NCBI GenBank assembly: GCA_020639255.1
Contig: JACKGZ010000002.1
Coordinates: 1-64,000 of the forward strand
Length of the DNA: 64,000 bases
Source of the DNA: Phycisphaera sp.
GTDB lineage: Bacteria; Planctomycetota; Phycisphaerae; Phycisphaerales; UBA1924
Direction: 5' to 3'
Below are positions 43,698 through 52,970 of the stretch, one piece after another. Numbering within the stretch: the first letter of the stretch is position 1; the number at the start of each line of letters is the position of its first letter. The position numbers and the translations under genes are program-made. The notes under the pieces are model-generated. The model had not been told where the DNA came from and did not search any database. It saw nothing but the letters and a program-made list of their open reading frames with translations.

Positions 43698-44396
43698 CTA
43701 CTTCCCACCTCCCAGCGGGTTGAACAGAGGCCGGTGGTGCTCAAACTTCTCGCGGACACGCTCCCACTTGAGGGACTGGGCGTGCCCGTCGGCGAATACG
43801 AAATTGGATGATCCGTCGTGTCTCTCGACCGCGACCTGCAGCGGGATCTCCTCAGCGGACATCCACTGGATCGAGTGCAGGTGGTCGATATCGCCCTCGC
43901 CCACCCATTCGACCGCGTAGGCCGTCTCGGAGGGATAGGGCACCTGAAAGACGCGCACGATCGCGCGCTTGCGTCCGCCCGGCAGCGTCTGCCCGGTGAT
44001 CGGGTTGTAGTCGATCCCGGGGGTGAGCTTCTCGAAGTGGTCGTTGGTGATGTAGCTGAAGGGGCGCTTGTCGAGGAACTCGTCCTCGGGGCATTCCTTG
44101 ACCGCGGGGTCGAGGCCGTAGTTGGCCTCCAGCACATCGAGCCACGAGTCGAGCAGGTTTCCCGTGGTGTGGCTCGAAAGCGGGAAGTGCCCGTCGAAAT
44201 CGTTCTGGTAGAGCGTCACGGACTGCCCCATCGAGCGCAGATTGGCCATGCAGCGCAGCGACCGCGCCGAGGTCCGGGCCTTGCCCAGGGCGGGCAGGAG
44301 GATCCCGATCAGGAGCGCGATGATCGCGATGACAACCAACAGTTCGATGAGCGTGAACGCGCGCAGCGTCCTGCTCTTGTGAAGCAAGCGTGACAT
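43698..44396 (-). CDS. Prepilin-like protein with H-X9-DG motif
   Basis: The product is 232 residues from ATG 44396. It has the type IV prepilin N-terminus: a basic leader, then [20 protein letters not shown], with cleavage expected before Phe and Glu at +5. The C-terminal part carries [15 protein letters not shown], the H-X9-DG signature typical of planctomycete pseudopilin-like (DUF1559-type) proteins. It is probably placed in the inner membrane by a prepilin peptidase, and may act as a pseudopilin or substrate-binding protein of a type II-like secretion system. The gene at 44517 lies 120 bases upstream on the same strand and may be co-transcribed. Confidence 0.88.
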   Translation of the reverse strand: MSRLLHKSRTLRAFTLIELLVVIAIIALLIGILLPALGKARTSARSLRCMANLRSMGQSVTLYQNDFDGHFPLSSHTTGNLLDSWLDVLEANYGLDPAVKECPEDEFLDKRPFSYITNDHFEKLTPGIDYNPITGQTLPGGRKRAIVRVFQVPYPSETAYAVEWVGEGDIDHLHSIQWMSAEEIPLQVAVERHDGSSNFVFADGHAQSLKWERVREKFEHHRPLFNPLGGGK

Positions 44397-44516
44397 GCCA
44401 GAGTCCCCGGCTGCGTGCGCGCAAGGCGCAGCGCAGCGGACGAACGCGGTGTGAAATTCACAACGGATCTGGGGTGGGTGCGCGCAGGACAACGCCCGCG
44501 CGCACAGCGATGGAAC

Positions 44517-44948
44517 TCAGGCTGTCGTGCGAGGAGGCGGCTCGGGCACACCGATCGGGTCCGCGGGCATCGCCTGCTCGTCGATGATGCAGACCCGGCT
44601 GGATGTGTTGAGCGCCATCGGCTCGATCGAACCGGTCGGCGTGATCGTTGGGGCCTTGAGCCCGGTCATCCATGCGGCCTTCTTGGCGCAGTCCACGGGC
44701 CTCCAGAGCGGACCTTTCAGGTCGTCCTCGTGGAAGATTGGGGCTGCGTTCTCGTCATCCCCCGACTCGGGCGCACAGCAGCAAACATCCCCGCTGCTGC
44801 AGGAAGAGCACGTGCAGACCGTCTGGCAGGTCGCGCCGTGGGCGGGAGCGGCGCTCAGCTGGATCGCGGGCAACGCCGGCATCGCGACGAGCGCGTACCA
44901 GACGACCATCGCGGCCGAGAACCAAGTTGAGCGGAACACGCCTCGCAC
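44517..44948 (-). CDS. Small Cys-rich secreted protein of unknown function
   Basis: The product is about 143 residues from GTG 44948; the start is uncertain, as GTG 44939 and ATG 44909 are also in frame. The N-terminus resembles a signal peptide (WFSAAMVVWYALVAMPALPA). Then comes a dense Cys cluster (CQTVCTCSSCSS...CCC), an acidic linker, a segment DCAKKAAWMTGLKAP, and a Pro-rich end. No family recognised. It lies directly upstream of the prepilin-like gene. A long frame on the opposite strand exists but overlaps the beta-helix gene and is judged spurious. Confidence 0.5.
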   Translation of the reverse strand: MRGVFRSTWFSAAMVVWYALVAMPALPAIQLSAAPAHGATCQTVCTCSSCSSGDVCCCAPESGDDENAAPIFHEDDLKGPLWRPVDCAKKAAWMTGLKAPTITPTGSIEPMALNTSSRVCIIDEQAMPADPIGVPEPPPRTTA

Positions 44949-45044
44949 CGATATTGCTGCCTTTCGAGCCGGGAGAACCCCGGCCGGTACGGCTTCATTC
45001 TACCAAATCGGACGGCTTGTTCCTTTCTGGGTCCAGAATTGGCT

Positions 45045-45076
45045 CAAAAAGCCTGTTCCAGAGCCCCCGAAGGGCT
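45045..45076 (-). terminator. Weak hairpin after the beta-helix gene at 45076
   Basis: On the minus strand the stem AGCCC/GGGCT (45062-45066 with 45072-45076) overlaps the stop codon. A T5 run follows about 12 bases further on. Weak candidate. Confidence 0.3.
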
Positions 45077-47187
45077 TAGCAGCCGGCGTTGTAGTTGGCG
45101 ACCCAGGCGGAGAAATCGGCGGGGGTGACGTCGCCGTCGCGGTTCTGATCGGCGCGGACGTTGTTGGCGTTGAACGCGGCGACCCACGCCGAGAAGTCGG
45201 CGGGGCTGAGCGCGCCGTCGAGGTTCACGTCGGCCCAGCAGCTCGTGCCCTGGAATTCGTAAGGCCCAAGGTCGATCGGCCCGCCGACCGTTGTGCCCGG
45301 GTAGAGGTTCGGCATGCCCGGCGCATCGACGAAGCGCGGGTTGCCGTCGAGGTCGAGGGGGCCGGTGATGGGCTCGGTGACGTCGCCGTCGTTGTCGATG
45401 TCGTACTGATCGAGCGGGATGGCACTGTTGTCGCCCGCGTCGATGGCTGGCGAGCCGGGCAGGAGGCGCAGGTCGCCGAAGTCGTCGTTGGCGCCTTCGT
45501 CGACGTCGGGCGTGGAGAGGTCGTCGCCCCAGCCGTCGCCGCCGTCGTTGGGAAGGCGGACGAAGCCGATGGATTCGGGGTTGGTGGAGACGAGGTTGGA
45601 AGCGGGGAGGGGGGTGTAGAGGTTCGTGCCGTCGGCGATGAGATTGAATGGTGACTCAACCGCCAGAATGGTGTTCGTAATTGGTATTCCATCGCGGGAA
45701 TAGGCCTCTGTGATTACCCCACTCGGAGCGTGATTGTCGTACATCACACAAGAATCGACCGTTGGCGGCTCACTGCCTCTAATGACCCCAGATGCCGAAA
45801 CGACTCCGGCATAACCCCCGGAGCGATTACCCACAAAGATGCATGTCGTTACTCGACAATCTCTATAGACCGTTGCGACAGCACCGCCGGCAACTTCTGA
45901 ATAGTTTCCATAAAATTGACACTGCCGAACTGATGATCCGCGAGCAAATCCCAGAAGAACCATCACCCCACCAGCTTCGCGGGCGCGGTTCTCGCGGAAT
46001 ACCGAATTCTCAACAAGAATAACGCCGTCTTCGATACAAAGACCCCCGCCCCCCTTGGTGTGCATCGTCTCGCCGGGAATATAGACACGGCCGTTTTTGT
46101 AGAACTCACAACCCGAGACCTTGCCCGTCGATGCGGATAAGTTCAACGCGCCCGATTCTGAGCCCGCATTTCCGGCGAAGTCGCAATGTTCAACCGTCAG
46201 GTCGGCAGCCCTCAGATGCGCAGCGCCGCCGAGCCCTGTGCCGGCCGCAACAATACCCGCGGTGTTGCCGATAAAGCTGCACTCATTGATATCAACCGAC
46301 AAACTGTTTACGTAGATCGCGCCACCATCCGAAGAGTGGTTGTCTAAAAACGTACATCGCTCAATAAGTGCTTCGTAACCTATGGCCTGGGCATCAATGG
46401 CACCCCCTCGATACTGTGCCGTGTTGTTTTCGAAGTGACTATCTGCGATACGAATGCCGTTGCCGTTAAACTGGACACAACTACCGCTGTTTCGCATGAA
46501 TGTCGAGTTGGTTATTACACAATTCCCTTCGTATAAGGTAAATACCTCTGATTCATTGTCTACACCAACTGCGCCATTAATCAGAATAGAGTCGGCGGAG
46601 ATGCTCGCAGAATCCGTTGTGTGATCCATGAAAACATCTGAAACAACGACCGTGCCAAGCGGAGCGTACACATTGAGGGGGCGGCCAACCTCAACAAACT
46701 CGCAGTTGCTAATCTCGTAGAACTCACTAGTAAACGGAGGTCTTTTCCGCAAGCTAATTACCGACAAATCAATATTGGTGAATTTGCACCTGCGAACGAA
46801 TGAACCGCCCGCGTCATACGCGTACACACCACCGGTCGCGTTGATGATCGAGAGGTCGGACATCTGTATGCCGGGCACGCTGGCAACCGCGTCTGTGTTG
46901 ATCGTCAGCACTCTTCCGTCTGCTACGCCGTCCCCGTCAAGATCGCCCGACAGGATCGTCAGGTCCATGCCCGCGCCGGTGTAGGTGAGCGACTTGTTCT
47001 GCCCGTCGAGCAGCTCGCGGTAGGTGCCGGCGGCGATGACGATCTCGTCGCCGTCGACCGCGGCGTCGATGGCCTGCTGGATCGTCGGGTACTGGCTCGG
47101 GACGTGGAGCTGGTCGGCGCTCGCCGAGCCCGCCCAGATGGCTAGGGCGAGGGCGGCGGGTGTGAACTTGGGCAGCGAGATGGGCAT
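45076..47187 (-). CDS. Secreted parallel beta-helix protein with Gly-Cys dockerin tail (copy C)
   Basis: The product is 703 residues from ATG 47187, with signal peptide MPISLPKFTPAALALAIWAGSASA. Residues ~25-95 (YPTIQQAIDAAVDGDEIVIAAGTY) are the classic entry of a pectin-lyase-like right-handed beta-helix. The middle shows repeated 'C.F..N.A...GGA' turns. The C-terminal dockerin has DVNLDGALSPAD and DQNRDGDVTPAD without the Cys pair, ending NAGC. The central coding DNA (about 45640-46900) is noticeably AT-richer than the first and last thirds, so the gene looks mosaic. No catalytic residues of pectate lyases were recognised. Confidence 0.85.
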   Translation of the reverse strand: MPISLPKFTPAALALAIWAGSASADQLHVPSQYPTIQQAIDAAVDGDEIVIAAGTYRELLDGQNKSLTYTGAGMDLTILSGDLDGDGVADGRVLTINTDAVASVPGIQMSDLSIINATGGVYAYDAGGSFVRRCKFTNIDLSVISLRKRPPFTSEFYEISNCEFVEVGRPLNVYAPLGTVVVSDVFMDHTTDSASISADSILINGAVGVDNESEVFTLYEGNCVITNSTFMRNSGSCVQFNGNGIRIADSHFENNTAQYRGGAIDAQAIGYEALIERCTFLDNHSSDGGAIYVNSLSVDINECSFIGNTAGIVAAGTGLGGAAHLRAADLTVEHCDFAGNAGSESGALNLSASTGKVSGCEFYKNGRVYIPGETMHTKGGGGLCIEDGVILVENSVFRENRAREAGGVMVLLGFARGSSVRQCQFYGNYSEVAGGAVATVYRDCRVTTCIFVGNRSGGYAGVVSASGVIRGSEPPTVDSCVMYDNHAPSGVITEAYSRDGIPITNTILAVESPFNLIADGTNLYTPLPASNLVSTNPESIGFVRLPNDGGDGWGDDLSTPDVDEGANDDFGDLRLLPGSPAIDAGDNSAIPLDQYDIDNDGDVTEPITGPLDLDGNPRFVDAPGMPNLYPGTTVGGPIDLGPYEFQGTSCWADVNLDGALSPADFSAWVAAFNANNVRADQNRDGDVTPADFSAWVANYNAGC

Positions 47188-47259
47188 GGCCTGGGCTCCG
47201 TGGTTTGGACCACGGTAGCCACAGGCCTTCGCCGCTGCAAATGAATATTTGGTCAGTGC

Positions 47260-48672
47260 TCAGCAGCCGGAATTGTAATTGGCGACCCACGCGCTGAAGT
47301 CGGCGGGGGTGATCATCTCGTCGCGGTTCTGATCGGCCTTGTGGTCGCCCGCGTTGAATGCGGCGACCCAGGCGGAGAAGTCGGCGGGCGTGGCCATGCC
47401 GTCGAGATTGATGTCGGCGGGGCAGATGAGTTCGCCGCGGACGATGTAGCCCGCGTTGCCGCCGCCCGCGGCGACGAGGAAGTCGATGAGCCCGTCGCCG
47501 CTGACATCGCCGATGCCGACGGCGTCGAATCCGAACTGCTGTCCGTTGGTGGTGTTGGTGATGGTGCGGAGGATGGAGCCGTCGAGCCCCGAGAGCACGA
47601 GCGCACGGCCCGCGCCGGAGCCGCCCTGGTTGGCTGTGTAGCAGCCGACGATGAGATCGTCGTAGCCGTCGAAGTTGACATCGCCGCCCGCGCCTCGGCC
47701 GCAACCGAAGCCCTGGCCCGGGCCGGTGCCGGGGCGTGTCCAGAGAAGTTCGCCGGTGGCGCCGCTGATGACGTAGCAGCGGCCCGTGCCGCCGCCGAGC
47801 GAGACGTCGGAGTAATCGCCGGCGTAAACGTCGGGCGTGCCGTCGTTGTTGGCGTCGCCTGCGGGCCCGACGAAGAACTGCCCCATCGCGTTGCCGGTGC
47901 TCGGCGCTTCGATGCCCGGGAAGAGAAGCGTTCGTGTCGCGCCGTCGAAGATGTAGGCGGCGCCGTCGGCGGTCGGCCCGGCGTTGTGCGCGCCGACGGC
48001 GAAGTCTCCGATGCCGTCGCCTGTCACATCGCCGATGCCCGCGGCTGCGGATCCGAACTGGTCGAGTGCGTCCAGCCCGTCGACGGTGTCGAGCACGGTG
48101 CCGTCGGCGCCGTTGATCACGTAGACGCGGCCGATGTTGTTGGCGCCGGTGATGTCATAGAGCGGCGCGCCGGCGATGACTTCACCGAAGCCGTCGCCGT
48201 TGAGATCCCCGACGCCCGCAACGGCGTAGCCGAGGCCCTCGCTGGGGGCGAGTTGGTCGACGCGGTGGATGAGCGAGTAATCCGCGCCGCTGAAGATGAG
48301 CACCACGCCCGACGAGTTGGCCCCGCCGACGATGTCGGTGACGGTGTCGCCGTCGACGTCGCCCGCGTCTGCGAGCGACCATCCGAATGATGTGATGCCG
48401 TGGTCGACGCCTCGGAAGCGGTTGAGGAGCGTGCCGGTGGCTCCGTCGTAGACGTCGATGTAGCCGCCGAAGGCGCCGGGCGCGCTGATCATGGCTTCCA
48501 TAACGCCGTCGCCCGTGATATCGGCGAGTTCCGACGCGGCCCAGCCGAAGCCTCCCGTGCCGCTCAGCGTCTGGAGCGCCGCGGATCCCGGTTCGAGGAA
48601 CTGGCCCGACGAGGCGCCCGCGATGAAGACCGAGAGTGAAAGACCGAGTGAATGGCGATGGATCGACGGCAT
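47260..48672 (-). CDS. Secreted integrin-like FG-GAP beta-propeller with Gly-Cys dockerin tail
   Basis: The product is 470 residues from ATG 48672 (AAGGAG 7 bases upstream; the frame is open far upstream without coding character). The signal peptide is MPSIHRHSLGLSLSVFIAGASS. Seven FG-GAP-type blades have D.(N/D).D...D calcium loops: 'GDVDGDTVTDIVGG', 'GDLNGDGFGEVIAG', 'GDVTGDGIGDFAVG', 'GDANNDGTPDVYAG', 'GDVNFDGYDDLIVG'. The dockerin has DINLDGMATPAD and a weaker DQNRDEMITPAD (Glu replaces the Gly of the loop), no Cys pair, and ends NSGC. It is likely a surface adhesion or scaffold protein. Confidence 0.87.
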   Translation of the reverse strand: MPSIHRHSLGLSLSVFIAGASSGQFLEPGSAALQTLSGTGGFGWAASELADITGDGVMEAMISAPGAFGGYIDVYDGATGTLLNRFRGVDHGITSFGWSLADAGDVDGDTVTDIVGGANSSGVVLIFSGADYSLIHRVDQLAPSEGLGYAVAGVGDLNGDGFGEVIAGAPLYDITGANNIGRVYVINGADGTVLDTVDGLDALDQFGSAAAGIGDVTGDGIGDFAVGAHNAGPTADGAAYIFDGATRTLLFPGIEAPSTGNAMGQFFVGPAGDANNDGTPDVYAGDYSDVSLGGGTGRCYVISGATGELLWTRPGTGPGQGFGCGRGAGGDVNFDGYDDLIVGCYTANQGGSGAGRALVLSGLDGSILRTITNTTNGQQFGFDAVGIGDVSGDGLIDFLVAAGGGNAGYIVRGELICPADINLDGMATPADFSAWVAAFNAGDHKADQNRDEMITPADFSAWVANYNSGC

Positions 48673-48742
48673 CTGGAGGCTCCTTCGTTCATGGAAACAC
48701 ACCCCACGAACGGAACCTACCGGAGAACGTTGGCAATGGCTT

Positions 48743-49624
48743 TCAGGATCTTGCTTGTCGCAGGGCCGAGGGTGGCGAGCCGAACTCGGCCGACCATGAC
48801 GAAGTGAAGTGGGCATGGCTTGAGAAACCGAAGCGATGTGCGATGTTGGTGATCGATTGATCGGTCCAGACAAGCCGCTCGGCGGCCGACCGGAGCCGAA
48901 GGCGCATCCAGTATTGCCCGATCGTGACGCCCGTCTCGCGCTTAAAGACCCTGCAGAGATGGTAAGGCGAGGCGTGTACACATTTGCCAAGCGATTCGAT
49001 TCCAAATGGCATCACGCCGGCAGGGTCGTCGAGCGATTTGGCAAGCACGGACTTGGTGTTGTGGACCAGCTCTCGATGAGCTCGCTGGGTGCTCTGGGTC
49101 GGCCGGGCACATGGGCGGCGCATCTGTCGGCCGGCAGCCCCGACGAGCATCCGAAGGATCTCGGTCAGCGATGATTCGACCTCGATTGGATTGAGCCTCC
49201 GGTTATTGAAGAGTGCGCAGCCCAATTCGTGTTGTGCGCGCGTGACACGTGAAACCGCCGGCCCGACCGTGAAGGGGAACGCGTCGTGCTGCGCCTCCAG
49301 CTGTGCTTCATCGAGGACATCGTGAAGCAACTCGGCAGAAGGGCTGATGAAAATGCAACGATCGCCCCGCGGCGAGATGAGTCGCCGTTCGTATGGTTCA
49401 TTCGCGCGGTAGAACACCGCAGAGTTCGGGTCGACGAGATCGTTGCGCCGTCTCGATCGGTCGATCACGACGCTCGTCCAAGGGAGTGCAACGATCGGTC
49501 TTGTCCCGATGACGTTCTCGCGCCTCCAGAGTGGGTCTGTCGGCACACAATTCCAGAGCCCGATCAGGCACCAGCCCGACTCATACAGCACCGTACTTAA
49601 TGGAAATTGTATTTCTTGTGACAT
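48743..49624 (-). CDS. AraC-family transcriptional regulator
   Basis: The product is 293 residues from ATG 49624. The N-terminal ~150 residues are a cupin-like effector domain (LPWTSVVIDRS, ANEPYERRLISPRGDRCIF). The C-terminal ~100 residues are the AraC DNA-binding domain with two helix-turn-helices: SLGKCVHASPYHLCRVFKRE and a second ending 'SITNIAHRFGFSSHAHFT', followed by FTSSWSAEFGSPPSALR. It is the only AraC-type regulator in the window. The dockerin-tailed gene at 49669 ends 44 bases upstream without a clear terminator, so the regulator may be co-transcribed with it. Target genes are unknown. Confidence 0.92.
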   Translation of the reverse strand: MSQEIQFPLSTVLYESGWCLIGLWNCVPTDPLWRRENVIGTRPIVALPWTSVVIDRSRRRNDLVDPNSAVFYRANEPYERRLISPRGDRCIFISPSAELLHDVLDEAQLEAQHDAFPFTVGPAVSRVTRAQHELGCALFNNRRLNPIEVESSLTEILRMLVGAAGRQMRRPCARPTQSTQRAHRELVHNTKSVLAKSLDDPAGVMPFGIESLGKCVHASPYHLCRVFKRETGVTIGQYWMRLRLRSAAERLVWTDQSITNIAHRFGFSSHAHFTSSWSAEFGSPPSALRQARS

Positions 49625-49668
49625 GACGCCACCGAATCAAAAACGATCGATGCTGCGTGTATCGGCGC

Positions 49669-50481
49669 TTAGTTGCATCCGGCGTTGTAATTCCCGACCC
49701 AGGCCGAGAAGTCCGCGGGTGTGCATGCGCCGTCACCGTTCTGGTCGCACGCGGGCGCCATTGCGTTGAAGGCGGCGATCCAGGCGCTGAAGTCGGCGGG
49801 CGTCACCGCGCCGTCGCCGTTCGTGTCGGGTAGGCACACCGGTTCGGGCACATCTCCGTTCGCGATGACAGTGGCGCTGCCCGCAAGCGTGACAGTGGTG
49901 CCGGTATTGGGATCCATCGTTGAGTTGTCGAGCGGCAACGAAATGGCAATGGTCACCACGCCGGCGTCGACATTGACAATCCCTGAGACTTCGATTGGAT
50001 CCTGGGGAAGCGTCGAAAGATCGAGCATCGTGTCATTGAGCGCCGTACCGGCAGCGCCGGTCCCCGTGACACTGATGAGGCCGGCTGTCTGATTGGGGAC
50101 ATCGGTCACGAGAAACGTGCCGTCCGGCATCACCGTGCCGGTGACCGGCGTGGCACCCGCCGGCATCGACATGGACATGCCCTCGGCGGTGGCAGAAATC
50201 GTGCCGAGGAAGCTGTAATCAAAGAAGAATGAGAGCGATCCCGCGTTGAGTTCGTATTGATGCAGGGTGATCGTCGTCGGCGACTCGTAGCTGTCGAGTT
50301 CGATCCGCATCGATCCGGTCATCGCGGCAGAATCCGAATCGGTCCGTGAGCCGACGATCGTATCGAGCGTGACGGTGAGGTTGATCGAGGACTGCGACAT
50401 ATCAACGGTGAGATCCGTGGGCTGCGCTTGTGCCGCAGACGAAACAACAGCTGCACAGCATGTCGAAAGCAAGCGATACAT
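49669..50481 (-). CDS. Small secreted beta protein with Gly-Cys dockerin tail
   Basis: The product is 270 residues from ATG 50481, with signal peptide MYRLLSTCCAAVVSSAAQA. The ~190-residue mature domain is Ser/Thr-rich and strongly beta-patterned (TLDTIVGSRTDSDSA, MRIELDSYESPTTITLHQYE), with no family I recognise. The dockerin has DTNGDGAVTPAD and DQNGDGACTPAD with the Cys pair and ends NAGCN. A strong hairpin separates it from the upstream protease gene. It lies just ahead of the AraC-family gene. Confidence 0.82.
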   Translation of the reverse strand: MYRLLSTCCAAVVSSAAQAQPTDLTVDMSQSSINLTVTLDTIVGSRTDSDSAAMTGSMRIELDSYESPTTITLHQYELNAGSLSFFFDYSFLGTISATAEGMSMSMPAGATPVTGTVMPDGTFLVTDVPNQTAGLISVTGTGAAGTALNDTMLDLSTLPQDPIEVSGIVNVDAGVVTIAISLPLDNSTMDPNTGTTVTLAGSATVIANGDVPEPVCLPDTNGDGAVTPADFSAWIAAFNAMAPACDQNGDGACTPADFSAWVGNYNAGCN

Positions 50482-50509
50482 ATCACACTCCGTGGCTGGT
50501 TTGCCGAGA

Positions 50510-50543
50510 AGCGTCGACCCCGGCTTTCACCGGGGCCGACGCG
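50510..50543 (-). terminator. Terminator of the trypsin-like protease gene
   Basis: A stem of GCGTCG and CCCCGG against CCGGGG and CGACGC with one mismatch (50511-50541) is followed on the minus strand by TTCTC. It lies about 20 bases beyond the stop at 50560. Confidence 0.7.
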
Positions 50544-50559
50544 AATTCATAGCTTGAGA

Positions 50560-52707
50560 TCAGTTGCAGCCGGCGTTGTAGTTGGCTACCCACGCCGAGA
50601 AGTCGGCGGGCGAACAAGCTCCGTCGCCGTTCTGATCGCACGCGGCGGTCATCGCATTGAAGGCGGCGACCCAGGCGCTGAAGTCCGCCGGGCTCAGCAT
50701 GCCGTCGCCGTTCGTATCGGCGATGCAGTCGTCCTCGTCACAAACGAACGACTGGATGCTGAACGCGTCGACAGCGGACTCGGCGACGGTCGCCGTGCCG
50801 GTGTCCTGGCTCGTGAAACGAACCCGGACCTGGCTGGTGGGCGTCACAAAGTCGGCCACGCGGAAGCTGCGGACCTGCCAGCCGCCCGTTGAGCCGTTGA
50901 TGGTCTCGAGCGTGGTCCACGATGCGCCGTTGTTGTTGGAGATGCTGGCAATGAACGGATCGCCGTTGCCGGTGTCGTTCGTCTCATGATGAACGGCGTA
51001 CGAGAGTTCGGCCTCTGGGTTGCCCGACAGGTCGTACGCGGCGGTGATGAGCGTCACGACGCCGCCGTCAACGTCTTCGTTGAGTGTGTTGCCCGTCACC
51101 CAGCAGAAACCCGAGCCGTCGTAATCGCTGGTCGGGTCGCTGCGTCCGAAGTTTCCGGGGACGCCGCGGTCCCAGTCGCCGGTCGTCGCGGTGGACGATG
51201 TGGTCCAGCCGGGATCGGTGTTCATGTCGAGATCGACGGTGACCACTGTGCCAGTGGCGATGATGCTGCTGTAATCGCCCGACGACGGGTTGGTGTAGCT
51301 CTGACCCATGGTGTCGTCGACCCAGAACGAGTACGAGACATTCTCAAGGCAGGCGCCGCCGGGCAGGGCCGCTTCGTAGCTGTCGCCGCCGAGGTGCGAG
51401 AGCGGGATCGTGACCGGGCCGTTGCCGTCGTTGTAGACCATCTCGGCCGTGGCGGGGTCGGGGACGATCGCGCCGTTGGCGGCGATGTTGATCGCAACCG
51501 TGGCTCCGCTCGGCGGGACGGTACCAGGCAAACCACCCGGGAAGCTGAACGACGGACCCTGCTGAACACACACACCGGTCGGGTTGGCGAGCGCGTTCAC
51601 GACGCCTGAGTGGTTGACCCAGGTGCCCGAATTGTTGCCGCCGCTCGTCGAGCAGCCGCCGTGGGTGTGGATGCCGATGGCCATGCCGGTGGCCTCGTCG
51701 GTGACGGGCGAGCCGGAATTGCCGCCGGTGGTGTCCATGCCGTAGCTGAGCGCGTTGCCCGAGAGCCCGAAGAAGGGGCCGGCGTGCGTTTTCTGAACGA
51801 GGTACCAACTGCACGGCGCGAGGCCTGAGGACACCGATCCATACCCCGTCACTCGCGCGTTCGCGGCGTTCGGTGTGCTGAAATCGAGCTCGTACCAGTC
51901 GCCCATTGCCTGCCAGGGACGGAGGCCCGTATTGGAGTTGGGGAACGCGCCGAGGTAGCCCCAGTCGTTGCCGACACCCTGGCCGCCGTTGGACTGGTGC
52001 GAGGCCGCGTCGACGGCGTACTGGTCTTCCGGGCCCGGGTGGTTGATGCCACCGAAGGAGCAGGAGTTATCCGAGAGCGGCACGTTGAATTCGAGCACGT
52101 TGATGTCGCTATTGCCAAAGCCGTTGCAGTGACCGGCCGTCAGGAAGCAGTGCTCGCTGTCGTTGATCATCCACGCAGTGCAGCCGATGGGAAGCGCACG
52201 GGCGGCACGTGGATCGCTACTCAGGATGCGGTCGTCGGTCGAGCCGCAGATCGACTCCTCGTATGTGGGCGGCGAGCCGGCGATGACGGAACTCATGATC
52301 AGCTCGTTGGGGCCGGAGTTCGGGTAGGCCATGAGCTCGATGAGCACGCTGTCGCCGTTGAAGTAGGCCGATGTGTACTGCCACTGCTTGATTGTGACCT
52401 TGTCGAGATACTGCACCGCGCCGTCTTCGAGCGAGGTGATGCGGAGGAACGACTCATTGCCGAGCTCTTTGCTGCCCGCGAAAGAGACCTCATCGAATCG
52501 CATGCGGAGCCAGTCGGCGTCCTGGATGGTGACAATCTCTGAGATCACCGGCGCGAGCTCGGTGCCTGTATTGACAACCGGGCCCGTGTTGATGTCGACC
52601 TCTGCGTCGAATTGCGGGATCGGGTTTGGCTGGATCGATTGAGCGGTGGCAGCGCAGGCCATGCCGGCGGCAGCAACAACGCAAAGAATCTGTGCGGATC
52701 GTGTCAT
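50560..52707 (-). CDS. Secreted trypsin-like serine protease with jelly-roll module and Gly-Cys dockerin tail
   Basis: The product is 715 residues from ATG 52707, with signal peptide MTRSAQILCVVAAAGMACAATA. The protease domain has the His motif LTAGHC (His193), a candidate Asp in the NDWGYLGAF region, and GNSGSP with Ser331, the pattern of S1-type glutamyl or trypsin-like endopeptidases. Paired cysteines flank the active site. Then come a beta domain and the ~160-residue jelly-roll-like module (DPGWTTSSTATTGDW...VRVRFTSQD) shared with 15346, 24978 and 27416. The dockerin is of the common type and ends NAGCN. It is the only serine protease of the array. Confidence 0.9.
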   Translation of the reverse strand: MTRSAQILCVVAAAGMACAATAQSIQPNPIPQFDAEVDINTGPVVNTGTELAPVISEIVTIQDADWLRMRFDEVSFAGSKELGNESFLRITSLEDGAVQYLDKVTIKQWQYTSAYFNGDSVLIELMAYPNSGPNELIMSSVIAGSPPTYEESICGSTDDRILSSDPRAARALPIGCTAWMINDSEHCFLTAGHCNGFGNSDINVLEFNVPLSDNSCSFGGINHPGPEDQYAVDAASHQSNGGQGVGNDWGYLGAFPNSNTGLRPWQAMGDWYELDFSTPNAANARVTGYGSVSSGLAPCSWYLVQKTHAGPFFGLSGNALSYGMDTTGGNSGSPVTDEATGMAIGIHTHGGCSTSGGNNSGTWVNHSGVVNALANPTGVCVQQGPSFSFPGGLPGTVPPSGATVAINIAANGAIVPDPATAEMVYNDGNGPVTIPLSHLGGDSYEAALPGGACLENVSYSFWVDDTMGQSYTNPSSGDYSSIIATGTVVTVDLDMNTDPGWTTSSTATTGDWDRGVPGNFGRSDPTSDYDGSGFCWVTGNTLNEDVDGGVVTLITAAYDLSGNPEAELSYAVHHETNDTGNGDPFIASISNNNGASWTTLETINGSTGGWQVRSFRVADFVTPTSQVRVRFTSQDTGTATVAESAVDAFSIQSFVCDEDDCIADTNGDGMLSPADFSAWVAAFNAMTAACDQNGDGACSPADFSAWVANYNAGCN

Positions 52708-52907
52708 CTGTTGGACTCCGTGATCTCAAACTCTTGGATGCGGACGAGCTGGCCCGACGCGAAGGCCGTGATCGGATTCGAGCACGACGAAGCCCCACAC
52801 GGGCCGACCAGAACTCCCCCTTTGGGTCCAGAGTACCGCATCGACCTATGTGCGTGGAACCCCGGAATAGGAGATTCGGGGGGAGTTATCGGGTGATTCG
52901 GCGCATG

Positions 52908-52935
52908 AAATGGGCCCCTCCACCAGGAGAGGCCC
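52908..52935 (-). terminator. Hairpin terminator after the YVTN gene at 52971
   Basis: GGGCC and CTCC pair with GGAG and GGCCC (52912-52921 with 52926-52935, one mismatch). The minus strand continues CATTTCATG. The T-run is weak. Confidence 0.55.
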
Positions 52936-52970
52936 TGTTGAGGCCGTTGTTTGGTTTGAGATCGACGCGT

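Noticed and set aside
44527..45654. Plus-strand frame of 375 codons
   Set aside because: It overlaps the 3' end of the beta-helix gene and the Cys-rich gene on the opposite strand, and its second half is the antisense of the dockerin module.
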